Source: a virus
Virus record (IMG/VR): IMGVR_UViG_3300048930_000269
Span: 1-25,891 of that record
Length of the DNA: 25,891 nucleotides
Direction: 5' to 3' (one strand)
Shown here: piece after piece, positions 14,537-22,115 of the stretch
How the letters are laid out: the number at the start of each line of letters is the position of its first letter
How positions within the stretch are numbered: the stretch's first letter is position 1
Program-made: the position numbers and the translations under genes
The notes under the pieces: generated by a model
The model's input: the letters and a program-made list of their open reading frames with translations, nothing else
Told to the model about the DNA's origin: nothing
The model's database searches: none

Positions 14537-14989
14537 TCATTTGCCGCTTTTCTTTTTGCCATCACGTCCGTGTGAGAGAGCACTAGCCGCGCTTTCCACG
14601 GCCCGTTTTCCTTCCTCGCTCGACCCCCTGTAATTTTCGATAAGCGCTCGTTCTCGCCGACTCAATCTGACCAGGTCTACGTCGCTTTCAGCAATACGCA
14701 CATCACGCATCACCTCATTTGCCAGAACCTGATAGTCCGCTGGTGGTTGTTTGTGACGTTCGATATATCGATCTTTGGCTGTTGCGCCATGCAGCACCCA
14801 TTGAGGGTCAATCAACAGTTCGGGGCGTTTTGCGATCAGCGCGAATAGCTTGTCTTCAGGGAATGCATCTCTAGCTTTCCTTGCGGTAAATGCTTTCACG
14901 GTCATCCCTAACAGCGCGGCAACCTCTTTGTCGGTTTCCAGTCCCGCCGCCTGCTTGAGACGCAAAAGAATATCTACAAAAGTATCCAT
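14537..14989 (-). CDS. CI-type lysogeny repressor
   Basis: 150 residues. The N-terminal domain is a Phage_CI_repr-type helix-turn-helix: GLETDKEVAALLGMTVKAFT (about 16-35), then ARKARDAFPEDKLFALIAKR and DPQWVLHG (61-68). This family closes its DNA-binding domain with the 'WVLHG/WLLTG' end. The C-terminal half is helical (LSRRERALIENYRGSSEEGK) with no LexA-type peptidase, so SOS self-cleavage is unlikely. It lies divergent to the gp16-like regulator. AAGGA 4 nt before the ATG is the ribosome site. It should bind the ACTACA/TGTAGT dyad and shut off the early promoter. Confidence 0.85.
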   Translation of the reverse strand: MDTFVDILLRLKQAAGLETDKEVAALLGMTVKAFTARKARDAFPEDKLFALIAKRPELLIDPQWVLHGATAKDRYIERHKQPPADYQVLANEVMRDVRIAESDVDLVRLSRRERALIENYRGSSEEGKRAVESAASALSHGRDGKKKSGK

Positions 14990-14995
14990 AGGTCC

Positions 14996-15023
14996 TTTAC
15001 AAGACTACAAATGTAGTTATAAA
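14996..15023 (+). promoter_or_regulatory. Early rightward promoter with embedded operator dyad
   Basis: TTTACA at 14996-15001 and TATAAA at 15018-15023 are spaced 16 nt, a near-consensus sigma-70 promoter reading toward the gp16-like gene. The spacer is filled by the dyad ACTACA-AA-TGTAGT (15004-15017), so a bound repressor would block RNA polymerase. CTACA also recurs at 14974-14978 and 15050-15054. A weaker leftward promoter for the repressor (TAGTCA, complement of 15039-15044, 17 nt, TATAAC, complement of 15016-15021) overlaps it. All boxes are seen directly; use is inferred. Confidence 0.6.
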
Positions 15024-15075
15024 CTCCATATACAGCATTGACTATGTTGCTACACAGTTAAGAAGGAGCACTACC

Positions 15076-15306
15076 ATGGACGCACCATACCCATTACCTA
15101 TCAACAAGCCGTATAGCAGTCAGGAGGTCAAGGCCAAGTTCCTGGCTGCAGGGGTCACGATTTCGAGCTGGGCGAAAGCCAACGGCTATTCGCGTCATAA
15201 AGTCTATTTCGTCATCAACGGCCAACTCAAAGGCCATTGGGGTAGTTCACACGACATCGCCGTCGCGCTCGGCATGAAACTGTCAGTCGCGCAGATCGCC
15301 GCGTAG
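15076..15306 (+). CDS. BcepMu gp16-family early regulator (Ner/Cro analogue)
   Basis: 76 residues. EVKAKFLAAGVTISSWAKAN, GYSRHKVYFVINGQLKGHWG and HDIAVALGMK are the signature of the BcepMu gp16 family, small helix-turn-helix proteins encoded first in the early operon. It is placed like Ner in Mu or Cro in lambda: divergent from the CI-type repressor, reading into the transposition genes. It probably lowers repressor or early transcription. ATG at 15076 with AAGGAG 8 nt upstream. DNA contact residues lie within about 23-45. Confidence 0.88.
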   Translation: MDAPYPLPINKPYSSQEVKAKFLAAGVTISSWAKANGYSRHKVYFVINGQLKGHWGSSHDIAVALGMKLSVAQIAA

Positions 15307-15316
15307 ACCGACCACC

Positions 15317-15442
15317 ATGACCATTTCCTCATCCGTTCATTTACCCGCCAAGGTTGGCACAGCGGCAAGTGTTTTGCCAACACGCAAACCCTGCATTTGT
15401 TTGGATGCCGCCAAAAACCTGCCGTGCGGGTGCATCCAATGA
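15317..15442 (+). CDS. Small Cys-containing ORF, 41 residues
   Basis: It begins MTISSSVHLPAKVGTAAS and ends KPCICLDAAKNLPCGCIQ, with four Cys in a C-x-C...C-x-C arrangement that could bind zinc. It starts 10 nt after the gp16-like stop; its stop shares ATGA with the start of the next gene, so translational coupling is likely. The ribosome site is weak. The tight fit between two real genes, and the Cys pairs, favour a real peptide over chance, but I recognise no family. Confidence 0.5.
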   Translation: MTISSSVHLPAKVGTAASVLPTRKPCICLDAAKNLPCGCIQ

Positions 15443-15927
15443 CCCGCCGTAATTGGAAACGTGCCCAGCCCAGCAGCCTGCGCCAGGCACTGGAGTGGTC
15501 CATTGACCATGCCCGCGAGCGGCACAACCTGAGCGTTGAGCGCATCGCCGAGCGCATGGGGCTGGAAAGCCACTGGACCTTGTACAAGTGGGTGCAAACC
15601 GGGCGCATACCCGCCGTGTTCATCCCGGCCTACGAACACGTGTGCGGCATCAGCCTGGTGAGCCGCTGGCTGGCAGCCACCACCGGCAAGGTGCTGATTG
15701 ATATGCCAACCGGCAGATCGTGCACCTCCCAGGAGCTGCAGGAGCTGCAAGGCGTATTGCACACCGCCGTGGGCGCGCTGTTTGCGTTCTACGACGGCAC
15801 CACCGATGACATACAGCAAACCCTCAGCGCGATCCAGAGCGGCCTTGAGAGCCTCGCCTGGCATCGCGGCAACGTACAGCAGCACCAGACCCCACAACTT
15901 GAACTCGGAGAAACCGACGATGAGTAA
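15439..15927 (+). CDS. Early-operon DNA-binding-like protein
   Basis: 162 residues from the ATG at 15439 (MTRRNWKRAQPSSLRQALEW), coupled to the small Cys ORF by ATGA. HNLSVERIAERMGLESHWTLYKWVQTGRIPA is a helix-turn-helix (about 36-66); IPAYEHVCGISLVSRWLAAT follows, then a helical C-terminus. Proteins of this shape occur in the early region of Pseudomonas transposable phages near the transposase. It probably regulates early transcription. A longer start at 15397 exists but lies within the Cys ORF and lacks a ribosome site. Confidence 0.75.
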   Translation: MTRRNWKRAQPSSLRQALEWSIDHARERHNLSVERIAERMGLESHWTLYKWVQTGRIPAVFIPAYEHVCGISLVSRWLAATTGKVLIDMPTGRSCTSQELQELQGVLHTAVGALFAFYDGTTDDIQQTLSAIQSGLESLAWHRGNVQQHQTPQLELGETDDE

Positions 15928-16291
15928 CCCCAAAGTCGCGGCGCTCTTGCGTCGCCTGGACAACCAAGCCCAGGAGCAGCTGTGTGCCGAGGTCGTGCGC
16001 CTGGCAGAGGAAACCGAGCGCCTGCGCCACGAGCTGCTGCAGATGGAGTCCTGCGCCGATGGCTGGCGCGAGGATGCGATGAACCTGCACGAGCAACTGG
16101 CGATCGTGACCGGTGGCACAGCCGGCATCATGCAATCGGGCGAACTGGTGGTTGTGGCACAGCATGACGCCGATCTGCAGGACGCCGATGCCCCGCTCAG
16201 CCCCGAGGACGCCGCCTGGATCAACGCGTGGCTGGCCCACGATAGCGCAGACCCTGCTGGCCTCAGCCGGGAGATCGCCGCTCATGGCTAG
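15920..16291 (+). CDS. Early-operon coiled-coil protein, unknown function
   Basis: 123 residues. KVAALLRRLDNQAQEQLCAE leads into a coiled coil (VVRLAEETERLRHELLQMES, about 24-43), then a linker and an acidic C-terminus (DADAPLSPEDAAWINAWLAH). Its start lies within the last 8 nt of the preceding gene (ATGAGTAA, with TAA as that gene's stop), with CGGAG about 10 nt upstream. I see no catalytic motif. It is probably an accessory early factor that dimerises through the coiled coil. Confidence 0.65.
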   Translation: MSNPKVAALLRRLDNQAQEQLCAEVVRLAEETERLRHELLQMESCADGWREDAMNLHEQLAIVTGGTAGIMQSGELVVVAQHDADLQDADAPLSPEDAAWINAWLAHDSADPAGLSREIAAHG

Positions 16292-16616
16292 CACACCACG
16301 CGTCAGCGGGAGCGCCACCAAAGTGCTTCGCGTTATTAAGGCGCTCAAGGGCCACAGCCTGCACGGGTTGAGCAACGGCGACCTGGCCAAGGGACTCGGT
16401 GAGTCACCGTCAACCATCAACCGGGCGCTGAACACACTGATCGAGGAGGGCTTTGCGGTACGGCTCGATACGGGCCGTTTCGCGCCTGGCATCAGCCTGC
16501 TGCAGATCGCACAGTCGTACAGCAATGAGATGTCATCCGCGCAGCAGCGCATCAACGAAACCAACCAGCGCGTCCTGGCGGGCGCCCATACACCAGGAGT
16601 AGGAAACCATGGCTAG
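16284..16616 (+). CDS. IclR-like winged-helix protein
   Basis: 110 residues. The N-terminal part SGSATKVLRVIKALKGHSLHG, LSNGDLAKGLGESPSTINRA and LNTLIEEGFAVRLDTGRFAPG is a clear IclR-type winged helix (about 8-70). There is no effector-binding domain after it; the remainder (QIAQSYSNEMSSAQQRINET) is helical, probably for dimers. Such short forms are common in early operons of transposable phages. The start is in an 8-nt ATGGCTAG overlap with the gene before, and the stop is in an identical overlap with the gene after. Confidence 0.78.
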   Translation: MASTPRVSGSATKVLRVIKALKGHSLHGLSNGDLAKGLGESPSTINRALNTLIEEGFAVRLDTGRFAPGISLLQIAQSYSNEMSSAQQRINETNQRVLAGAHTPGVGNHG

Positions 16617-17553
16617 AACGCCGAATAAAGGCCCAGCAATTACAACCGACAGCCTGCCTGCAGAGGTGGCCGATCATGTTCATGGATTGCAGGAAGTGCA
16701 TTCCAAAGCGGACGCGATGGTCATGAGCGCCACTGACGCTCTGCTGGCGGTCGGGCGTATGCAAGGATTTCAGTTTCTTACGACAGTCTCAGATGTCGCG
16801 TTTGCGCAAAATTTCCAAATTATAAAGAAATCAAAGGGATACATCGGAATACCTTTCCGCGACAGGGACGGCAAACCTTCGACTGTCAGAGATTTGGAGG
16901 AGTTCTGCCGGGTCTTCCTTGGTAAATCTTATACCCGCTGCTTCGAGTTGGCGAAAAACCTGGAACTGCTCGGCACCGACCTCTACGAGGCCGCCGAGGC
17001 AATCGGTTTCCGAGCCCGCGATTACCGTGCATTGAAGGCCTTGCCTGCCGATGAGCAGGCGATCATACAGCAGGCCATCCAGACGCAAGACCGCGAGCAG
17101 GTCATCGAGCTGCTGCAGGACATGGCGTTGAAGCACAAGGAAGAGCGTGATGCCGATAAAAACCTGGCTGCTGATAACGCCGCCGACCTGGACGCAACGC
17201 GGCAGATTCTCGACGAGGAAAAGGCCGCACACCAGGAAACAAAGCTCGGCCTACAGCGCGCCCTGAAACGCATCAAAACCCTGTCGGTGGAGGAGGCCGA
17301 CAAAGAGCTCCGCAAGGAAGCTGCGTTGGTCGCGTTCGAGGCTGAAGTAGCGATATCGGGCAACCTGCGCGAGGTGTGCAACACGATGCTCGATCACGCC
17401 GAGCAGCACGGTGGTACTGATTGCCGGCCATTTCTGGCCAGCATGGTGCGCCACATCGAGACCCAGCTCGCCGCATTGCGTGATGAATTCGCCCTGCCCG
17501 ATGCGGAGGGAATGGAGGAGTTCGCCTTCCTTAGCGCCGACGCAGATCACTAA
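16609..17553 (+). CDS. Early-operon protein, ParB/KfrA-like architecture
   Basis: 314 residues, immediately before the transposase (3-nt gap). The N-terminal third includes VHGLQEVHSKADAMVMSA and a compact part (LEEFCRVFLGKSYTRCFELA, AEAIGFRARDYRALKALPAD) resembling a helix-turn-helix of ParB-like proteins. A long coiled coil (about 165-245) with DKNLAADNAADLDATRQILD and KLGLQRALKRIKTLS follows, then a helical tail. Together these suggest a DNA-binding protein with an extended alpha arm. A role in transposition targeting or early regulation is inference. The DNA for residues about 50-100 is visibly more AT-rich than the rest. Confidence 0.6.
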   Translation: MARTPNKGPAITTDSLPAEVADHVHGLQEVHSKADAMVMSATDALLAVGRMQGFQFLTTVSDVAFAQNFQIIKKSKGYIGIPFRDRDGKPSTVRDLEEFCRVFLGKSYTRCFELAKNLELLGTDLYEAAEAIGFRARDYRALKALPADEQAIIQQAIQTQDREQVIELLQDMALKHKEERDADKNLAADNAADLDATRQILDEEKAAHQETKLGLQRALKRIKTLSVEEADKELRKEAALVAFEAEVAISGNLREVCNTMLDHAEQHGGTDCRPFLASMVRHIETQLAALRDEFALPDAEGMEEFAFLSADADH

Positions 17554-17556
17554 TCC

Positions 17557-19329
17557 ATGAGCGCCGTTATTACCCAGCATTTGGTCGATCTGTCGCGCTC
17601 GCTCGCTACGGCGCCGCGCAATCAGAAAACAGCCCTGTGCCAGGTCGCTGCCGAGGAACTGGGCCTGTCACTGGCCACCGTCTACCGCAAGATGAAGGAG
17701 ATCACCGTGGCAACAACATCACGCAAGCGCCGCACGGATGCTGGCATCAGTCAGCTCACGCGGCAAGAAGCGTTGACCATCAGCGCGGCCATTATCGAAT
17801 CGGCCCGGCGCAACGATAAACGGCTGTACTCACTGGAGGATGCCGTCGAAGCGTTGCGCGCCAGCGGGCTGATCAATGCCGGGCGAGTGGATACTGCTAC
17901 TGGCGAATTCGTCCCCATGTCGATCAGCGCGATTCGCCGCGCAATGATCAATTACCGGCTGCACCCGGATCTGCTGCTTGCCTCGGCGCCAGTGACCGAG
18001 CTGGTGAGTGAGCACCCGAATCACGTGTGGCAGATCGACGCCTCACTGTGCGTGCTGTATTACCTGCAGGGCAGCGCGCAGCCAGGCGTCAACGGTTTGC
18101 AAGTGATGCATGCGGACAGGTTTTACAAGAACAAGCCCCGGAATCTCGCCAGCATTGCCGCTGATCGTGTCTGGTCCTACGAGATCACGGACCACTATAC
18201 AGGCTGGATTTATGTCGAGTACGTAATGCGCGCCGAGAGCAGCGAGAATCTCACCAGCGTGTTAATCAACGCCATGCAGGAACGTGGCGGCGCGGACATA
18301 CTCCACGGCGTACCGCGCATTCTGATGATGGACCCCGGCAGCGCCAACACATCGGCGATGACTCAAAACCTGTGTCGATCGCTGGGTATCCGGTGCATCC
18401 CCCACGCACCTGGTGCGGCTCGTGTAACAGGCCAGGTTGAGAATGCCCGGAACCTGATCGAGCGCAAGTTCGAGGCCGGGCTGCGGTTTCACCCGGTGGC
18501 GAATCTCGACGAGCTGAACATGCTCGCCCAAAAATGGCGGAGCCATTTCAACGCCGACAAGGTGCATTCCCGCCACAAGAAATCGCGCACTGCATTGTGG
18601 ATGACCATCCGCCAGGAACAGCTCATCAAAGCCCCTGCCGTTGACGTGTGCCGTGCGCTGGCGGTGTCGACGCCGGTGTCGCGCAAAGTCACATCGAAGC
18701 TGCGCATATCCTTTGAGGGCAGCGAATACAGCGTCGCGCTCGTACCGCACGTGATGGTGGATGAAAAGCTGATGGTGACGCGCAACCCGTGGCGAGCCGA
18801 CTCTGTGCAAGTGCATACGACCGATGCCGAGGGACAGGAAATATTCTACGTCGCACCGGCGATTGCGAAGAATGAGGCAGGCTTCGATATCGACGGCGCG
18901 GTGATCGGCGAAGCCTTCAAGCGGCATGCCGAGACGCCGGCACAGATATCCCGCAAGGCAGCTTCACGGCTGGCGATGGGTGTGGACTCCGAGGACGAGC
19001 TGAAGGCTGCGCGCAAGGAAAAGCGCATTCCGTTTGGCGGCGAACTCAAGCCATACCAGCACATCGCCGATGCGAAGCTGCCCGATTTCATGCCACGTCG
19101 AGGCACGCAGCACGACCTGGTTCCACCAAAGATCGAAACCGCGCCGCTCAACGTGATCCAGGTTGCAAAGCAGTTGCGATCGCAGTTCACGGATTGGGGC
19201 CCCGATCACCTGGCCTGGCTGAACAAACACCACCCGGCAGGCGTGAAGGAGGAGCAGCTGCAGGCGGTCGCCGATGACCTACGCAAATCCATCACCACAC
19301 GCCCTGCACTCACCGTGGTGGGCGCGTGA
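17557..19329 (+). CDS. A: Transposase A (MuA-type DDE recombinase)
   Basis: 590 residues. N-terminal helix-turn-helix (ELGLSLATVYRKMKEITVA, 35-53) for end binding; a second DNA-binding region about 60-150. The catalytic RNase H-like core has Asp161 (HVWQIDASL), Asp259 (RILMMDPGSAN) and Glu295 (TGQVENARNLIERKFE), a D-x97-D-x35-E triad. A beta-barrel domain follows and the C-terminal part (DDLVPPK, about residue 515 on) should contact transposition protein B. It nicks phage ends, joins them to target DNA and so drives both integration and replicative transposition. Stop overlaps the B start (TGATG). Confidence 0.95.
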   Translation: MSAVITQHLVDLSRSLATAPRNQKTALCQVAAEELGLSLATVYRKMKEITVATTSRKRRTDAGISQLTRQEALTISAAIIESARRNDKRLYSLEDAVEALRASGLINAGRVDTATGEFVPMSISAIRRAMINYRLHPDLLLASAPVTELVSEHPNHVWQIDASLCVLYYLQGSAQPGVNGLQVMHADRFYKNKPRNLASIAADRVWSYEITDHYTGWIYVEYVMRAESSENLTSVLINAMQERGGADILHGVPRILMMDPGSANTSAMTQNLCRSLGIRCIPHAPGAARVTGQVENARNLIERKFEAGLRFHPVANLDELNMLAQKWRSHFNADKVHSRHKKSRTALWMTIRQEQLIKAPAVDVCRALAVSTPVSRKVTSKLRISFEGSEYSVALVPHVMVDEKLMVTRNPWRADSVQVHTTDAEGQEIFYVAPAIAKNEAGFDIDGAVIGEAFKRHAETPAQISRKAASRLAMGVDSEDELKAARKEKRIPFGGELKPYQHIADAKLPDFMPRRGTQHDLVPPKIETAPLNVIQVAKQLRSQFTDWGPDHLAWLNKHHPAGVKEEQLQAVADDLRKSITTRPALTVVGA

Positions 19330-20552
19330 TGCATACGCTGAAACTGAAAACGTTGCTGAGCTATCACAACATTCCGCAATCGGATCTCGCTCGTGGAACT
19401 CGCATTTCAGCCTCAGCCCTGTCCCAGATCTTAAATAGCGACTTCTGGCCGAAACGCATCAAGCGTGTCGACCTGGAGCAACGCATCGTCACCTGGCTGC
19501 AGAATTTCGGGGTCGATGGCATGCAGCTGGTCGGAATATTCGAGCGCGATCCGCCGATCAATGAAGTGGTTGCCGCCCCCCTAAAACGCCGGCACACCCC
19601 GCGACTCGCCTGTTTGCACCATGAAGATTGTGTACTCAACCCCAACCACCAGGAGTTCGATATGTTGCTACGCAAACAAACGCTGACCACGGAGGCGAAG
19701 CAGGCGTTCCGCTTTGCCCGTGATCCATTCTCCGACCCGCGCGACAGCAAGGAATTGTTTGTCTCGCCGGAGATCCGCTACGTGCGGGAAAACCTCTACC
19801 AGGTAACGCGCTACGGCACGTTCCTGGCCATTGTCGGCGAAAGCGGCAGCGGCAAGAGCACCATTCGCAAGGATCTGCACGCGCGCCTGGCTGCAGAGCA
19901 GAAGCCCGTGATCATGATCGAGCCGTATGTGCTCGGTATGGAAGATTGCGACAAGAAAGGCCGCACCCTGAAATCCTCGCACATTTGCGAGGCGATCATG
20001 GCGTGTGTCAGCCCGGGCGTCACCGTACCGCAATCCTCTGAGCGACGGTTCCGGGCGGTGCACAACGCACTGCGCGAGTCGCAGCGCATGGGCAACCGCC
20101 ATGTGCTGATCGTGGAAGAGGCGCACGCGATCCCGATCCCGACGCTGAAGCACCTGAAACGGTTTTTCGAGCTGGAGGACGGATTCGAAAAGCTGCTCAG
20201 CATCGTGCTGATCGGTCAGCCTGAATTGGGCATGAAACTCAGCGAATCACGCGCGGACGTGCGCGAGGTCGTGCAGCGCTGCGAGGTGGTGCGCCTCAAT
20301 CCGCTGGGCGACCAGCTGGCCGCGTACCTAAAACACCGTTTCGCTATGGCCAACACGTCGCTCGACGATGTGATGGACGAGCCCGCAATCGAAGCGCTGC
20401 GCGGACGCCTGACGGGGCACAGCCCCAAGGCAACTGGCACGTTCAGTGTGCTGTACCCACTGGCTGTACATAACGTGCTGACCGCAGCACTTAACCTGGC
20501 CGCGTCGCTCGGATCGGCGCGGCTCACTGCTGAAATCGTTGAGGAGGTGTGA
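19329..20552 (+). CDS. B: Transposition protein B (MuB-type AAA+ ATPase)
   Basis: 407 residues from the ATG at 19329 (a GTG 3 nt earlier also fits). N-terminal Cro-like helix-turn-helix (NIPQSDLARGTRISASALSQ, about 14-33), as in MuB. A linker holds several Cys and His (CLHHEDCVLNPNH). ATPase core: Walker A GESGSGKST (170-178), Walker B HVLIVEEAHAIP (258-269), sensor SIVLIGQPELG, arginine-finger region. B binds target DNA in an ATP-dependent filament, hands it to transposase and gives target immunity. RBS is weak; translation is coupled to A. Confidence 0.93.
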   Translation: MHTLKLKTLLSYHNIPQSDLARGTRISASALSQILNSDFWPKRIKRVDLEQRIVTWLQNFGVDGMQLVGIFERDPPINEVVAAPLKRRHTPRLACLHHEDCVLNPNHQEFDMLLRKQTLTTEAKQAFRFARDPFSDPRDSKELFVSPEIRYVRENLYQVTRYGTFLAIVGESGSGKSTIRKDLHARLAAEQKPVIMIEPYVLGMEDCDKKGRTLKSSHICEAIMACVSPGVTVPQSSERRFRAVHNALRESQRMGNRHVLIVEEAHAIPIPTLKHLKRFFELEDGFEKLLSIVLIGQPELGMKLSESRADVREVVQRCEVVRLNPLGDQLAAYLKHRFAMANTSLDDVMDEPAIEALRGRLTGHSPKATGTFSVLYPLAVHNVLTAALNLAASLGSARLTAEIVEEV

Positions 20553-20553
20553 C

Positions 20554-20874
20554 ATGGACCACGAGGTAAACAGCCCACGCCGGTTGCAGCCGGTGAAGCC
20601 ACTGAGCAGCAGGCACAACATCGACTCGCTGATTGCGCGGCTCGACCAGGCGAGGCCGATCTACGACGCCATCGTGCGCCACAAGCAGCAGTTTGCCACT
20701 GCGGGTATCGGCAGCACCGTAATGCGCGCGGGCGGCTGCAAGAACGCCAACCCGCTGGACGAGTGGACCGACGTCACCGATCAACCTGTGCACGTACTGG
20801 CGCTGCTGGAAAAGCAGGGCCTGATCGCCACCATCAAGATCGGCAGCCGGTACTACAGCCGGCCGGCGGAATAG
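20554..20874 (+). CDS. Early-operon small protein with winged-helix-like end
   Basis: 106 residues from an ATG with GGAGG 8 nt upstream. MDHEVNSPRRLQPVKPLSSR is a basic lead, then SLIARLDQARPIYDAIVRHK and a C-terminal HVLALLEKQGLIATIKIGSR followed by YYSRP, the pattern of a short wing. This suggests nucleic-acid binding. It follows transposition protein B by 1 nt. I do not recognise a family; it is a conserved-looking accessory early gene. Confidence 0.65.
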   Translation: MDHEVNSPRRLQPVKPLSSRHNIDSLIARLDQARPIYDAIVRHKQQFATAGIGSTVMRAGGCKNANPLDEWTDVTDQPVHVLALLEKQGLIATIKIGSRYYSRPAE

Positions 20875-20884
20875 GAGCGCAGCA

Positions 20885-21241
20885 ATGCCAGGACATATTG
20901 AACACTGGAAACACCAGGAGAGGGCCGAGGCGGCGCAGCACGCGCCACGTCTCGAGGAAGCGCAGATTGCACTGCATCACAAGGATACAGAAATCGAGGC
21001 CCTGAAAACCAGGCTGGAAGCGATTTCAATCCAGCTGGGAGACGCGGCGCTGACTGTGGCACGCAAGGACGATGTCATTCGCCAACTGAACCAGTCTCTC
21101 GGCGCGCTGAGCAGTACGATGGCGGCGCTGTGCGAGCTGCAGATCGCCGGAAAGGGTGACGAGCTGGAAGCTGAGATCAAGCGCCTGGCCACCAACTATC
21201 TACAAATCAAAGCGCTGGTACCAGCGAAGAGAGTGCACTGA
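20885..21241 (+). CDS. Early-operon coiled-coil protein
   Basis: 118 residues. Almost all of it is a heptad-rich coiled coil: HAPRLEEAQIALHHKDTEIE, ALKTRLEAISIQLGDAALTV and RKDDVIRQLNQSLGALSSTM. AGGAG lies 7 nt before the ATG at 20885. The stop is shared with the start of the DUF3164 gene (TGATG). Its position matches Gam-type host-nuclease inhibitors in Mu, but the sequence shows no Gam motif I recognise. It may be a structural partner of an early protein. Confidence 0.6.
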   Translation: MPGHIEHWKHQERAEAAQHAPRLEEAQIALHHKDTEIEALKTRLEAISIQLGDAALTVARKDDVIRQLNQSLGALSSTMAALCELQIAGKGDELEAEIKRLATNYLQIKALVPAKRVH

Positions 21242-21870
21242 TGGATACGACGCAGGTTATCGATAAAACGCCGGATGGCTATATGCAAAACGCCGCTGGC
21301 CACCTGGTGCCGGTGGAGCTGGTGGACGAGATCGCGATCATGCGCGACGCCCTGGTGCGCGAAATGATCAAAGGCGCGCAGCAGCTCCAGGCGCAGATCG
21401 CGACGTTTAAAGAGCGCTGGGCGGGTGACTTCCAGGCCTTCCTGCAGCTTTCAGCGGAGAAGTACTCCGTCGCCTACGGCGGCGATAAAGGCAACGTGAC
21501 GCTGAGCTCGTTTGATGGCCGCTACAGGGTCATGTTCGTGATGGCTGACCACATGGAATTCGACGAGCGGCTGCATATCGCAAAGGCAATGCTCGACAAG
21601 TGCATCCTGCGCTGGGGCGAGGGCGTGAACGCGCAGTATCGCGCGCTGGTGATGAATGCGTTCCAGGTCGACAAGAAGGGCAAGATCAACACCACGCGCG
21701 TGCTGGAGATGACGCGATGGGACATCGACGATGAGGAGTGGAAGGGTGCTATGAAGGCCATCCGCGATTCGGTTTTTATCTCCGGCACCAAGAGCTACAT
21801 GCGGTTTTACGAGCGGCCACGCGGCAGCCAGCAGTTCAAACAGATATCACTGGATTTCTCGGCGCTGTGA
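21241..21870 (+). CDS. DUF3164 family protein
   Basis: 209 residues. The opening DGYMQNAAGHLVPVELV, the central SAEKYSVAYGGDKGNVTLSS and YRVMFVMADHMEFDERLHIA, and the ending ALVMNAFQVDKKGKINTTRV, MKAIRDSVFISGTKSYMRFYER are the full DUF3164 pattern. This family is a standard member of transposable-phage early operons downstream of transposition protein B, often beside GemA. Its function is not established. Start ATG at 21241 overlaps the previous stop by 1 nt and its stop overlaps the next start (GTGA). Confidence 0.88.
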   Translation: MDTTQVIDKTPDGYMQNAAGHLVPVELVDEIAIMRDALVREMIKGAQQLQAQIATFKERWAGDFQAFLQLSAEKYSVAYGGDKGNVTLSSFDGRYRVMFVMADHMEFDERLHIAKAMLDKCILRWGEGVNAQYRALVMNAFQVDKKGKINTTRVLEMTRWDIDDEEWKGAMKAIRDSVFISGTKSYMRFYERPRGSQQFKQISLDFSAL

Positions 21871-22112
21871 AGCCGACTTTCGCCGACAACATGACGTTTT
21901 TCGAGGCGCTGCAGCGCACGCGGGCGTGCCTGCTGGCACTCAGCATGCACCAGGTGATCGCGCAGCGCGTGCGCATCATCGGTACCGCGCCCATCGTGAT
22001 TGAGATCGATCGCCCGCTGGAAGTACTCGGGCATGACGTAACGGTAAATAGTGGCTACGCGGCGATCACGTTCGGTGGTTGCACGGTGGCCTGGAAAGCT
22101 CAGCAGGAGTGA
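21867..22112 (+). CDS. Small hypothetical early protein
   Basis: 81 residues from a GTG in a GTGA overlap with the DUF3164 stop. MTFFEALQRTRACLLALSMH is helical; QRVRIIGTAPIVIEIDRPLE and VNSGYAAITFGGCTVAWKAQ are strand-rich, so a small alpha/beta fold is likely. An ATG at 21891 is an alternative start giving 73 residues; neither has a strong ribosome site and the coupled GTG is preferred. No family recognised. Confidence 0.55.
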   Translation: MKPTFADNMTFFEALQRTRACLLALSMHQVIAQRVRIIGTAPIVIEIDRPLEVLGHDVTVNSGYAAITFGGCTVAWKAQQE

Positions 22113-22115
22113 TCT

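Noticed and set aside
15337-16564. Two long minus-strand frames opposite the early regulators
   Set aside because: Antisense to tightly overlapping plus-strand genes with helix-turn-helix motifs; composition is shadow-like.
18262-18927. 221-codon minus-strand frame over transposase A
   Set aside because: Antisense to the catalytic core of the transposase; His/Arg-rich with no domain.
19668-20153. 161-codon minus-strand frame over transposition protein B
   Set aside because: Antisense to the ATPase core, no ribosome site or family resemblance.
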